Shown here: in pieces, positions 39,912 through 51,039 of the stretch | Position numbering within the stretch: the first letter of the stretch is position 1 | Layout of the letters: every line of letters begins with the position of its first letter | From: Arctopsyche grandis | Taxonomy: Eukaryota > Arthropoda > Insecta > Trichoptera > Hydropsychidae | Direction of reading: 5' to 3' | NCBI RefSeq assembly: GCF_051622035.1 | Contig: NC_135367.1 | Coordinates: 25,860,001 to 25,924,000, forward strand | Length of the DNA: 64,000 nucleotides | The notes under the pieces: generated by a model | Database searches by the model: none | Seen by the model: the letters and a program-made list of their open reading frames with translations, nothing else | What the model was told of the DNA's origin: nothing | Translations under genes and position numbers: made by a program

Positions 39912-41680
39912 CTAGTAAGGCTTTTCACCCGTGTGAGCTTTTAAATGTCTGACAAGTGAACCTCTTCGAACAAATGATTTTAAACAAATGTCACATTTGT
40001 GTGGTTTTATCCCAGCATGTATTTTTTTATGTACCTCGAGGTAAGATTTTTGAGAGAATGATTTTAAACAAATGTCACATTTGTGTGGTTTTATCCCAGC
40101 ATGCAATTTTTTATGTTTGTTGAGGTTATATTTTTCAGAAAATGATTTTAAACAAATTTCACACTTGTAAGGCGTTTCTCTCGTGTGAGATCTCAAATGT
40201 GACTCAAGTTGTATTTTTTGAATAAATGATTTTAAACAAATGTCACATTTGTATAGTTGTATCCCAGAATGCATATTTTTGTGTTTTTTGAGGTTAGATT
40301 TTTGAGAAAATGTTCTTAAACAAATGTCACATTTGTGTGGTTTTATCCCAGCATGCAATGTTTTATGTTTCTCGAGACCAGATTTTTGAGTAAATGGTTT
40401 TAGACAAATTTCACACTTGTAAGGCTTTTCCCCCGTGTGATATCTCAAATGTGACACAAGATCATTTCTACGAACATATGATTTTAAACAAATGTCACAT
40501 TTGTGTGGTTTTATCCCAGCATGCATTTTTTTATGTGCCTCGAGGTAAGATTTTTGAGAAAATGATTTTAAACAAATGTCACATTTGTGTGGTTTTATCC
40601 CAGCATGCATTTTTTTATGTTCCTCGAGGCTACATTTTTGAGACAATGACTTTAAACAAATGTCACATTTGTGTGGTTTTATCCCAGCATGCATTTTTTT
40701 ATGTTCCTCGAGGTTACATTTTTGAGAAAATGACTTTAAACAAATGTCACATTTGTGTGGTTTTATCCCAGCATGCATTTTTTTATGTACCTTGAGGTAA
40801 GATTTTTGAGAAAATGATTTTAAACAAATGTCACATTTGTGTGGTTTTATCCCAGCATGCGAATTTTTATGTTGCTTGAGGTTAGATATATAAGAAAATG
40901 ATTTTAAACAAATTTCACACTTATAAGGCTTTTCACCCGTGTGAGTTTTTAAATGTCTGACAAGTGAACTTCTTCGAACAAATGACTTTAAACAAATGTC
41001 ACATTTGTGTGGTTTTATCCCAGCATGCAATTCTTTATGTTTCTTGAGGTTAGATTTATCAGAAAATGATTTTAGACAAATTTTACACTTGTAAGGCTTT
41101 TCCCCCGTGTGAGTTCTTAAATGTTTGACAAGTGTACTTTTTCGAATAAACGATTTTAAACAAATATCGCATTTGAACAGGTTTTCTCCAGTATGTGATA
41201 TTTTGTGTAACACAAGTTCGGATATATTGGGAAATGGCTTTAAACAAATTTCACTATTCTTTCGGTGAATTGTTGATAGTGAAGGCTCATCGTCCCATAT
41301 TACATCTTCCAATAAAACTTCTTCAGTCTTGATCTTCAAGCAATCATCTAAGCTCAGTAGGGACTTTTCGTTGCTTCGAAAACAAGCCTTTCGAAAGCTG
41401 ATCAATAATTCCAGATTGGTTTTACACGAAAGACACACCGTGTCTGGCAATCCATCGCTTCTTTTAACCTGCAGATGAAAAAAGTAGGATCGAGCGGTGA
41501 GAAGAGTTAACCACAATAATTATAACCTGAATATTATAACCTATAAGCAGCACCGACCTGAATTTGACAGCAGGTCCGAATGCGTTGCTCCAGACGCTCT
41601 GGATGAGGATCTGGTGTGGAGCTGAAGATGGAGACGGAAGATTCGGCCGGAGCTGGTCCAAGACAAAGCCTGCACTCCAT
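39912..41680 (-). CDS. ZAD C2H2 zinc-finger protein, copy 1, array cut by TAG
   Basis: Exon 1 (41680-41558) encodes MECRLCLGPAPAESS... and exon 2 (41468-39912) continues VKRSDGLPDTVCLSCKTNLE. Together they form a ZAD domain with CRLC and CLSC cysteine pairs, followed by an acidic linker, one degenerate finger and 15 canonical C2H2 fingers (CDICLKSF-X-L-H-H), 559 aa in all. ZAD domains dimerise and recruit partners; the fingers bind DNA in the nucleus. Finger linkers are mostly HAGIKPHK instead of TGEKPYK. The frame ends at TAG (39912-39914) where AAG is expected after KPY. Eight more in-frame fingers follow to 39256, then an LTR. It may be a truncated but working protein or a decaying duplicate. 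Its 5' part nearly equals that of the 47531-50070 copy. Confidence 0.8.
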
Positions 41681-41814
41681 CGTCCCTGTTTTGAACTCTG
41701 ACGCAACCAGATCGACTTGCCTTCGCCTTGCAATTGTTTTTGGTCTAAATTTGGTACTAGTTATACCAGAGAAATGGGTTCGGTGATTACTAGTCAAATG
41801 TGTACAGTATTTAT

Positions 41815-41995
41815 ATAATTTTTTTTATATTTATCCCAGCAAGCAATTTTTTATGATTCTTGAGGTTAGATTTTTGAGAAAATGATTACTAGTCAAATGT
41901 GAACAGAATTTATGTATATAATTTTTTTTATATTTATCCCAGCATGCAATTTTTTATGATTCTTGAATATAGATTTTTGAGAAAATGATTACTAG
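41815..41995 (-). pseudogene. Two tandem zinc-finger tail fragments fused to a MITE
   Basis: Two 60-bp pieces read on the minus strand as the last finger and 3' end of a ZAD-ZNF gene (compare 47370-47450). Each is joined at GAAAATGATT to the MITE sequence ACTAGTCAAATGTGAAC. They point to a third gene copy whose 3' end was carried here. Confidence 0.6.
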
Positions 41996-42229
41996 TCAAA
42001 TGTGAACCGGTCACAGGACAACCGGTCGCTCTAGATCGGTCACACGTGATCACCCGTCACACTTAAACTGGTCACGAGAAAACTGATCACACCCCAAGAC
42101 TGGGCACGAAAAAACTGGTCACACCCTAAAGTTGGTCACGAGAAAACTGGTCACACCCAAAAATTAAAAATTGGTCGTATGATAACTTTTCACACAAAAA
42201 AAAATATACTCGACTAGACATACGTATTA

Positions 42230-42386
42230 TGGGGATGAACGAATGAGATGACTGGCATGTTAATGCACGTGTTTTATTTATGACATCTGAAGGCAGAGTG
42301 AGTAGCTAGCTCCGAACACAATCGAGTTGGTCCCCACTCGCAGGAAGGTGACCAAACTCGACCATGTCGTATAGCGAGCCGCCACA
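42230..42386 (-). mobile_element. Short solo LTR, TGTGGCGGC family
   Basis: It is 157 bp, TG...CA bounded, and closely related to the copies at 43321, 43878 and 44790. It splits the older MITE, whose unsplit relative near 53600 shows the empty site. It is a fossil without internal coding region. Confidence 0.65.
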
Positions 42387-42782
42387 ATATGTTCGAGCCA
42401 AAAGCCCTCGTGGCCGTTGGTTGTGGTTGGAGTTGTGACAATAATTTGTGTGGTTGGAGTTCGTTCGTACGAGGAGTTAGGTGCGTTGAATCTTCTTCCG
42501 ATGCTCTACTGCTGCAGAGCGATTTAGATTCACTCGTTATTTGGTCACACTCAAATTATTGTCTTCCGATAAGCATTGACAAGTTTCAAGTTTTCATTTT
42601 GTAATTTTATTATTTAGCATAATGTGTATGTATGTTGGTTTTATCTATATTTATATATGTATGCTATTTTTTATTTTTATATATATGAGTAATTTATCTT
42701 TATTTATGTGTATTTATGTGTATATTCATGTATAATGTTTGTATGTATATGGATGTATGTATTGTATGTGTATGTTTATGTG

Positions 42783-42869
<87 letters not shown>

Positions 42870-42874
42870 TTATA

Positions 42875-42953
<79 letters not shown>

Positions 42954-43160
42954 GTGTAGGTGTGTATGTATGTGTATGTATATATGTGTATTTTTATATT
43001 TATGTATGTATGTATGTATGTGTATTTGTGTATACGTGTAAGTATATCCAAAATATATGGATGGTGTACATATATGTTTATATAATTGTATTTGGCCAGG
43101 AAGGCGCATTGGGTTTACCTGTTAGGCCTTCTTGGTGTAAATTAAATAAAAAAAAAAAAT
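42387..43160 (+). mobile_element. LINE family A fragment, (TA)n, and SINE-type tail
   Basis: VESSSDALLLQSDLDSLVIW (about 42487-42546) matches VKSHSDAALLQLDLDALSSW of the 62848 LINE. It is followed by a large TA/TATG microsatellite (about 42640-43070). The end at 43091-43156 is the hairpin GGCCAGGAAGGCGC...GGCCTTCTTGG plus an A-rich run, identical in type to the SINE tails. Confidence 0.55.
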
Positions 43161-43320
43161 GAAAATGTATGTACATATGCACATGTTACAGCGAAATCGC
43201 ACCATATTTAAGTTACACATGTATATATATATCACAATGAAATTATATCAGCAGTGAAAATATATTTTCACTGACATTTCAGTGAAAACATAACCAGTTA
43301 CATTTTCAGGGTTGGTTTTA

Positions 43321-43480
43321 TGGAGGATGAACGAATGAGACGACTGGCATGTTAATGCACGTGTTTATTATATGACAGCTGAAGACAGAGTGAGTAGTAG
43401 CTCTCCGAACCCAGCCGAGTTGGTTCCCACTCGCAGGAAGGCAACCAAACTCGACCATGTCGTATAAGCGAGCCGCCACA
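43321..43480 (-). mobile_element. Short solo LTR with 6-bp target duplication
   Basis: It is 160 bp, TGG...ACA on the + strand. GTTTTA is directly repeated at 43315-43320 and 43481-43486. It is a fossil solo LTR of the same family as 43878-44949. Confidence 0.7.
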
Positions 43481-43508
43481 GTTTTATTAATTTAAGATTA
43501 GGTTGTTA

Positions 43509-45574
43509 TGCTGCGTACGGACCAAACCAACGACGATTTTGGTCCAACGTTTTAACCAGCAGGATAAAACCAGTAGCGTACAAAATATCGAAATAAAAAT
43601 TAAATTTAAAAATTGAAATTAAATATCAAAATTAAAACTATTATTATTATATTAAAATTAAGTTTCAAATATCAAAATAAAATTATAATCAATATATTAA
43701 AATTAAAATTAAATATTGAAAGTTAAAACAGAACATGCCCAATTTAAATAAATTTTCGAGATTGACCTAAAATTAGATCATCAACAATCACATACAGGTA
43801 ATCCTCGACTTTTGTTTGTCGAAGATGTTTTGACTTACGAAGATACGCACAAAGATCGAAAAAAAATCAAAGAATTATGGAGGATGAACGAATGAGACGA
43901 CTGACATGTTAATGCACGTGTTTATTATATGACAGCTAAAGGCAGAGTGAGTAGTGGCTCTCCGAACCCAGCCGAGTTGGTTCCCACTCGCAAGAAGGCA
44001 ACCAAACTCGACCATGTCGTATAAGCGAGCCGCCACATCACTCCCCCCCCCCAGCATCAGCGATACCAAAATTACAAAGAAACAAATTTTACAAAAGAAA
44101 AAAATTATTGTTACAAAAAGAGAAAAAAAATTATTGAGTGGGGAGAAAAAAATTGTTGACGTGGGTCATCCGCTGTGTAGGTGTACCGCCCTGAATGGTC
44201 GGTACATTCGAGGGCGGTGACGTCGCGAGCAGGACGGTGGCTGGTCCGATGGTCGCGCCGATGCGATGCTGCGGCGGCGCCGCTCTTCCGAGGCTGATGT
44301 CGGTTGGTGGGGCGGCGGGGGCGGCAGGGGCATCGATGTGGTTGATGATACTCCGAGCTGGACCGTGAGTCGTTGTGGCTCGTGGAGGTGTTGTAGCGCT
44401 ACCGCCCGTCTCGGCGTGACGACGCTCGTGGGGACGGACGGGGCCTTGATGATGATGATGATGATGGTGCTGAGGTGGTGTGTGATGAATCTTGTGGTGC
44501 TGGATGACCGTTCTATGTGTACTGGATCGCGCATGACTCCACATCCAGCTGTCAAGATCGTCGTCTCATTCGCTCCCCCATTTTTTTAAGCACCTGTCAT
44601 CGACGTTGTGGCTGGACTCCAGTCGGTAGGTAGGTAGCCGTGTCTGCTCGTTTATTGTCACCCGCGGGCCGCGACGCGTGTTGATGGCGATGGCGGCGCG
44701 GCTGGTAGCTTTCCCGCCTGGCTCGGCGAGGCAGTGATGAGCGGCATGTTGAAATTGATCGAGGCTACGTGGCTCGATGTCGGGGATTATGGAGGATGAA
44801 CGATTGAGACGACTGGCGTGTTAATGCACGTGTTTATTATATGACAGCTAAAGGCAGAGTGAGTAGTGGCTCTCCGAACCCAGCCGAGTTGGTTCCCACT
44901 CGCAGGAAGGCAACCAAACTCGACCATGTCGTATAAGCGAGCCGCCACAGAATTATTATTTTTACTTCCCCGTAATGCGCAGTTACTGAGAATATCTGAT
45001 GTATTAGTATGGGTGACCGAGCGATGATCGCAATCCGGAGCGTTGTCGGTCTATCAATCGAATTTTTTTTAGTCTTCAATTGTTTCTCTCGTCGAAATAA
45101 ATCAATTAATTAAATCATTTCAGAGGTAAATTTTATCGGATAATGTCTTCAATTGTTTCTCTCGTCGAAATAAATCAAATAATTAAATCCATCTCAGAGG
45201 TAAAATTTATCGGATAATTATGTGATATTTAATGTGTGATTATTAATTTTATTTCGATGAAAGAAAAAAAAAACCCTTTGACAAATCACCGACATTTTTT
45301 TTTGTTAAATATTTCATCGACGGCGAAACACAGTAGTATATCGTGACGACTTATAAGAAACAATAACAAGGTTTTTTTCGCTCGTAATTATAATATTTCT
45401 CTGGTTGTAATGCGTATCGTCGTAATTCAAAACATCAACGATGATCTAATTTTAGCTCAATCTCGCTCGTTAACTTAATTTTGATATTTAATTTCATTTT
45501 TATTTCGATATTTTGTACGCTACTGGTTTTAAAAGTTGGCCCAAAATCGTCGTTGGTTTGGTGCGTACGGACCA
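43509..45574. mobile_element. Harbinger-like non-autonomous element, copy 1, with LTR element inside
   Basis: The termini are inverted: TGCTGCGTACGGACCAAACC at the left and TGGTCCGTACGCACCAAACC (reverse complement) at the right. They are followed by long AT-rich subterminal arms (GTAGCGTACAAAATATCGAA). TTA flanks both sides (43506-43508, 45575-45577). The 59424-60352 copy is the same without the nested LTR element at 43878-44949. No transposase is present. Confidence 0.7.
43878..44949 (-). mobile_element. Small LTR-bounded element (TRIM-like)
   Basis: Two direct 160-bp LTRs (43878-44037 and 44790-44949), about 97% identical, bound about 750 bp of internal sequence. GAATTA repeats flank it (43872-43877, 44950-44955). 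On the minus strand a purine tract GGGGGGGGGGAGTGA precedes the 3' LTR, which sets the orientation. The inside is GC-rich and shows no gag or pol, so it is a non-autonomous fossil. LTR similarity suggests a moderately recent insertion. Confidence 0.7.
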
Positions 45575-45577
45575 TTA

Positions 45578-46060
45578 GGATTGGTATTATTTAAGGGTTA
45601 GATTAGGTTAGGGTTGGCCCTATTGTATGTTATCTTTTGGTCACAAAAACACGGCCAAAGCCGGGCGACTGTTATTTTTACTATTTTAAATTTCTATTGT
45701 ATATTTTTCTTTTCATGCCTTATTTTATAATATTTTTTTAAATATAATTTTCCTTTTTTTTCATTCAATATTCTATTGTATCTCTCTATATCTTTCTATC
45801 GTCATTTCCTTAGTAAAGTTATAAACCCCTAATATAATACATATGTAGTCTTCTGCTTTTTGTATGTTTTCGATTTTATATGCTAAAAAAATCGATTCAC
45901 TATGTTAAAAAAAAATCTCGAGAACTCTCGAGAAACAAAAAAGAAAATATCGATTTCTCGAGATACAAATATTCCGAGAAAATGAGATTCTCGAACCTCG
46001 AGAAACAAAAATAGTCGAGAAATCACAACCTCTAATTGCGATTACAACATTGAATTTTAA
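45578..46060. other. AT-rich intergenic sequence with TCGAGAA motifs
   Basis: A GGTTAGGGTTGGCCCTATT segment (45590-45625) recalls the 5080 element core. CTCGAGAA motifs cluster at 45915-46020. No gene was seen. Confidence 0.35.
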
Positions 46061-46290
46061 TATTACCAATATGGAAAAGAAAACGCGTAGTATTATCATT
46101 AAAAGACAAATTAGATCAAAAATCAATGCTTTAAAAAACGGTCTTAGGACGTTTTTTGTCAGATAAATATGGTGTTGGAAAGTCAACGATCTCGGATATA
46201 AAAAAAAACAAAGTGAAAAAATAATGAAGTTTACTGATTCTAAGATGAAGGCTCAAAACGTAAGGTTATGAAAAAATCAGGAAATTAAGT
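46060..46290 (+). mobile_element. Tigger/pogo (jerky-type) transposase remnant
   Basis: The + strand reads as the N-terminal helix-turn-helix of Tigger/CENP-B-type transposases in two frames: VVLSLKDKLDQKSML, then FLSDKYGVGKSTISDIKKNK. A KFTDSKMKAQNVR stretch follows. One shift separates the pieces, and the rest of the element was not found. Confidence 0.6.
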
Positions 46291-46705
46291 AGTCTACAAG
46301 TATATTTTTATGTGGTTCATTAAAAGACGATCGATTTAAAATAATTATTTGATTTTATTATTATTTTAAGAATGTTTATTTACATATAAGCTCTATGATT
46401 GGATCACATTTTTTTACCGATTACACATTGCAGTTCTTTATACGACACTTTATTGTATCATAATTTAACTTCAACATGAAATGTATCTTATGGAGCGGTT
46501 CAAATACATAAAAAAAAAAACCTGTAAGAACATCGTTGACAATAGTGGCTACTAAATTATAATTGTATGACATATTTAGTTTCAAATAAATTCTAAAATA
46601 TATACCTAAATCTAAATTTCAGGGACAAAATTAAAAAAAAACTTTTTATGCACAGTAAATACAATGATTTATTATGTTTTCAACACATTATACATAAACA
46701 TATTC

Positions 46706-46793
<88 letters not shown>

Positions 46794-47380
46794 ATATATA
46801 CATAGATGACATATAGAAAATGTTATACAATGTAACAAAGATAAACAAATAATGTTACCGACGATTTATTTATGTAGATGAGATGTAACAAGTTCATAAT
46901 AAAATGACGAATTCACTTTTAGATACCGTCCATATTAAAGATGATTATTCATAATGTTTCTTAGATCTGTCCGTAACACGATAGATTTAATAACGACAAG
47001 GATTTCTTTAATGTATGATATTAGAAACTTTTTATTTCAGTAGACGGAGAACGAAATGTTAATGAGATAAATTATTTTAGTCACCAATTCGTCCATGTTA
47101 CATACATATAATTGGTATTAGTTTATCACCGGACTGATACCAAAATATTCAATACCCTGTAATTCATTTCATTGCATTCTTTCAATACAAACATTTTCAT
47201 TGAACATCTGAATTATTTTTTTATTCTTAATCGGCTATTCAGTACATAAGTATATGAAATGACAGCATACATATGTATGTACTTAAATGTTTCTTAAATC
47301 TGTCTGTAACGCGATAGATTTAATAACGACAAGAATTTCTTTAATACATACATATGAAATTTGAACAGTATTTATAAAAA
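46291..47380. repeat. Intergenic with (TA)n and duplicated segments
   Basis: (TA)n lies at about 46711-46790. The block 46796-46952 is nearly repeated at 53112-53258 in the same orientation. A 60-bp piece around GCGATAGATTTAATAACGAC occurs at about 46960-47022 and again at 47288-47346. No coding sequence was seen. Confidence 0.6.
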
Positions 47381-47389
47381 AAAATTTAT

Positions 47390-47530
47390 ATTTATCCCAG
47401 AATGCAATTTTTTATGATTCTTGAGGTTAGAATTTTGAGAAAATGATTTTAAACAAATGTCACATTTGTGTGGTTTTATCCCAGCATGCAATTTTTTATG
47501 TGTCTTGAGGGTAGATTTTAGAGAAAATGA
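47390..47530 (-). pseudogene. Fingers beyond the TAG of ZAD-ZNF copy 2
   Basis: The frame continues for the remainder of one finger and one further CDICLKSFSQNSNLKNHKKLH-like unit, then HSGIN and a natural-looking end. It is not translated unless the TAG is bypassed. Confidence 0.55.
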
Positions 47531-50070
47531 CTATAAACAAATTTCACACTTGTAAGGCTTTTCACCCGTGTGAGTTCTTAAATGTTTGACAAGTGTATCT
47601 TTTCGAATAAATGATTTTAAACAAATGTCACATTTGTGTAGTATCCCAGCATGCAATGTTTTATGTTTCTCGAGACCAGATTTTTGAGTAAATGGTTTTA
47701 GACAAATTTCACACTTGTAAGGCTTTTCCCCCGTGTGATATCTCAAATGTGACACAAGATCATTTTTACGAACATATGATTTTAAACAAATGTCACATTT
47801 GTGTGGTTTTATCCCAGCATGCATTTTTTTATGTACCTCGAAGTAAGATTTTTGAGAAAATGATTTTAAACAAATGTCACATTTGTGTGGTTTTATCCCA
47901 GCATGCATTTTTTTATGTACCTCGAAGTAAGATTTTTGAGAAAATGATTTTAAACAAATGTCACATTTGTGTGGTTTTATCCCAGCATGCAATTTTTTAT
48001 GTTTCCTAAGGTTAGATTTATTAGAAAATGATTTTAGACAAATGTCACATTTGTGTGGTTTTATCCCAGCATGCATTTTTTTATGTTCCTCGAGGTAATA
48101 TTTAAGAGAAAATGATTTTAAACAAATGTCACATTTGTGTGGTTTTATCCCTGCATGCAATTTTTTATGTTTCCTAAGGTTAGATTTACTAGAAAATGAT
48201 TTTAGACAAATGTCACATTTGTGTGGTTTTATCCCAGCATGCAATGTTTTATGTTTCTCGAGACCAGATTTTTGAGTAAATGGTTTTAGACAAATTTCAC
48301 ACGTGTAAGGCTTTTCCCCCGTGTGATATCTCAAATGTGACACAAGATCATTTTTACGAACATATGATTTTAAACAAATGTCACATTTGTGTGGTTTTAT
48401 CCCAGCATGCATTTTTTTATGTGCCTCGAGGTAAGATTTTTGAGAAAATGATTTTAAACAAATGTCACATTTGTGTGGTTTTATCCCAGCATGCAATTTT
48501 TTATGTTTCCTAAGGTTACATTTACTAGAAAATGATTTTAGACAAATGTCACATTTGTGTGGTTTTATCTCAGCATGCATTTTTTTATGTACCTCGAGGT
48601 AATATTTTTGAGAAAATGATTTTAAACAAATGTCACATTTGTGTAGTTTTATCCCAGCATGCATATTTTTATGTTCCTCGAGGTAAGATTTTTTAGAAAA
48701 TGACTTTAAACAAATGTCACATTTGTGTGGTTTGATCCCAGCATGCGAATTTTTATGTTGTTTGAGGTTAGGTATATCAGAAAATGATTTTAAACAAATG
48801 TCACATTTGTGTGGTTTTATCCCAGCATGTATTTTTTTATGTACCTCGAGGTAATATTTTTGAGAAAATGATTTTAAACAAATGTCACATTTGTGTGGTT
48901 TTATCCCAGCATGTATTTTTTTATGTACCTCGAGGTTAGATTTTTGAGAAAATGATTTTAAACAAATGTCACATTTGTGTAGTTTTATCCCAGCATGCAT
49001 TTTTTTATGTTCCTCGAGGCTACATTTGTGAGAAAATGACTTTAAACAAATGTCACATTTGTGTGGTTTTATCCCAGCATGCATTTTTTTATGTACCTCG
49101 AGGTAAGATTTTTGAGAAAATGATTTTAAACAAATGTCACATTTGTGTGGTTTTATCCCAGCATGCGAATTTTTATGTTGTTTGAGGTTAGATATATTAG
49201 AAAATGATTTTAAACAAATGTTACATTTGTGTGGTTTTATCCCAGCATGCAATTTTTTATGTTGGTTGAGACTAGATTTTTGAGAAAATGATTTTAGACA
49301 AATTTCACATTCGTGTAGTTTTATCCCCGAATGCATATTTTTATGTTTCTCGAGTTGTGATTTGTAAGCAAATGACTTTAAACAAATGTCACATTTGTGT
49401 GGTTTTATCCCAGCATGCAATTCTTTATGTTTCTTGAGGTTAGATTTATCAGAAAATGATTTTAGACAAATTTTACACTTGTAAGGCTTTTCCCCCGTGT
49501 GAGTTCTTAAATGTTTGACAAGTGTACTTTTTCGAATAAACGATTTTAAACAAATATCGCATTTGAACAGGTTTTCTCCAGTATGTGATATTTTGTGTAG
49601 CACAAGTTCGGATATATTGGGAAATGGCTTTAAACAAATTTCACTATTCTTTCGGTGAATTGTTGATAGTGAAGGCTCATCGTCCCATATTACATCTTCC
49701 AATAAAACTTCTTCAGTCTTGATCTTCAAGCAATCATCTAAGCTCAGTAGGGACTTTTCGTTGCTTCGAAAACAAGCCTTTCGAAAGCTGATCAATAATT
49801 CCAGATTGGTTTTACACGAAAGACACACCGTGTCTGGCAATCCATCGCTTCTTTTAACCTGCAGATGAAAAAAGTAGGATCGAGCGGTGAGAAGAGTTAA
49901 CCACAATAATTATAACCTGAATATTATAACCCATAAGCAGCGCCGACCTGAATTTGACAGCAGGTCCGAATGCGTTGCTCCAGACGCTCTGGATGAGGAT
50001 CTGGTGTGGAGCTGAAGATGGAGACGGAAGATTCGGCCGGAGCTGGTCCAAGACAAAGCCTGCACTCCAT
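47531..50070 (-). CDS. ZAD C2H2 zinc-finger protein, copy 2, 24 fingers
   Basis: Exon 1 is 50070-49948 (41 codons) and exon 2 is 49858-47531, 816 aa. The ZAD has CRLC and CLSC pairs and a basic-aromatic stretch SFRKACFRSNEKS. A degenerate finger and about 24 canonical C2H2 fingers follow, mostly joined by HAGIKPHK. The first two fingers equal those of copy 1; later ones differ in order and in base-contact positions. Fingers 20 and 21 are the same. The frame ends in the middle of a finger at TAG after CEICL, where a Lys codon is expected, so the C-terminus is abrupt. Upstream flanks of both copies agree up to GGTACTAGTTATAC (about 41773 and 50155). It is a nuclear DNA-binding protein by family; the target is unknown. 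Confidence 0.85.
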
Positions 50071-50171
50071 CGTCCCTGTTTTGAACTCTGACGCAACCAG
50101 ATCGACTTGCCTTCGCCTTGCAATTGTTTTGTGGTCTAAATTTGGTACTAGTTATACGACAGCGTTAACAC

Positions 50172-50990
50172 TAGAGCAGTGTTTCTTAACCCTATTGAAA
50201 GAATCGCCCCCTCTACCATAGTAAAATTATCCAGTGCCCCCCCCACACAAAAAATTACTCTATTTTCTATGTATGTATTTCATGCAATGATTTTCTTTAC
50301 AAATAAAAAACATGATTATTTTTATAAACATTATGTATTAATTGCCATTTATGTCATATTAACATTACATACATTATAATGTTATTTCAATTTAAAAGTA
50401 AATAATTCAATGGATGTGAATTTTTTATTAAAAAAAAAATTAATGAGATCCTTGAGCCTCATGTGACTGCGCTATTTTCGTAAAATTAGGTTCAAGTTTA
50501 GTTAAATACAGTCTCAAATCTCCTCTTTGGCTTATCTGTAATCGATTTCGGGATTTTTTTAATATATGCGTTACTGCGCTAAAGCCCTTTTCTACTAAAT
50601 ATGATGAAGGAAATGCTACGATGGGTAATTTTACCTCTTTCCACAGAAGAGGGTATCGATGGCGAAAATGGACCCAAAAAACATTATAATCACGTTGATT
50701 GAATACTATTTTAGCTTCACAGTCATTTTGTAGCTCAATAAACTGCTTTTTTAAATTTTGACTGACACATCTGATAAAAATGGATTAATTATCCAATCTG
50801 GTATTAAAAGTTAATACAAGTCTTTGAATCGTATTATCATATCTTCGATAAGGGCGTCAATGTGGCTACAGTATGTTTCCAAATCAGAATCTTTGAGCAT
50901 ATCTTCTTTTAATTGTTGTAACGAAGGAAAATGATGAAGTTCTCGCCGACGAAGATTATTTTTAAATAATTTGAGTTTGTTGATAAAGCT
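50172..50990 (-). mobile_element. hAT transposon remnant (ZBED5-like C-terminus)
   Basis: The tip CAGTGTTTCTTAACCC (50175) is typical of hAT ends. The minus strand encodes the transposase C-terminus in pieces: YCSHIDALIEDMIIRF, YPLLWKEVKLPIVAFPSSYL, EKGFSAVTHILKKSRNRL, DLRLYLTKLEPNF. This is the dimerisation region of the ZBED5/FAM200-related hAT group. The far end is lost at the jockey element. Confidence 0.75.
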
Positions 50991-51039
50991 CAGTAATGCC
51001 TTTGGCTTTAATAAGACTGATATTGCTTCCTTGAAGCTT

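Larger units (their letters stand above)
41772..42480 (+). mobile_element. GGTTCGGTGATTA-type element, left member, with ZNF tails and LTR inside
   Basis: The tip GGTTCGGTGATTACTAGTCA lies directly upstream of ZAD-ZNF copy 1. Two tandem ZNF-tail fragments interrupt it (41815-41995). The element then runs on with GGTCGCTCTAGATCGGTCAC to about 42220, is split by a short LTR (42230-42386), and resumes with ATGTTCGAGCCAAAAGCC. An inverted relative at about 53560-53838 has the same order without the LTR. Confidence 0.6.

Noticed and set aside
40394-40795. Repetitive + strand frames opposite the finger arrays (also 47692-48009)
   Set aside because: These are shadows of the 84-bp finger unit on the other strand.
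42708-43162. Long Tyr-Ile repeat frames
   Set aside because: They are translations of a (TA)n microsatellite.
44131-44555. His/Pro-rich minus frames inside the short LTR element
   Set aside because: They are low-complexity frames in GC-rich sequence without gag, protease or RT motifs.
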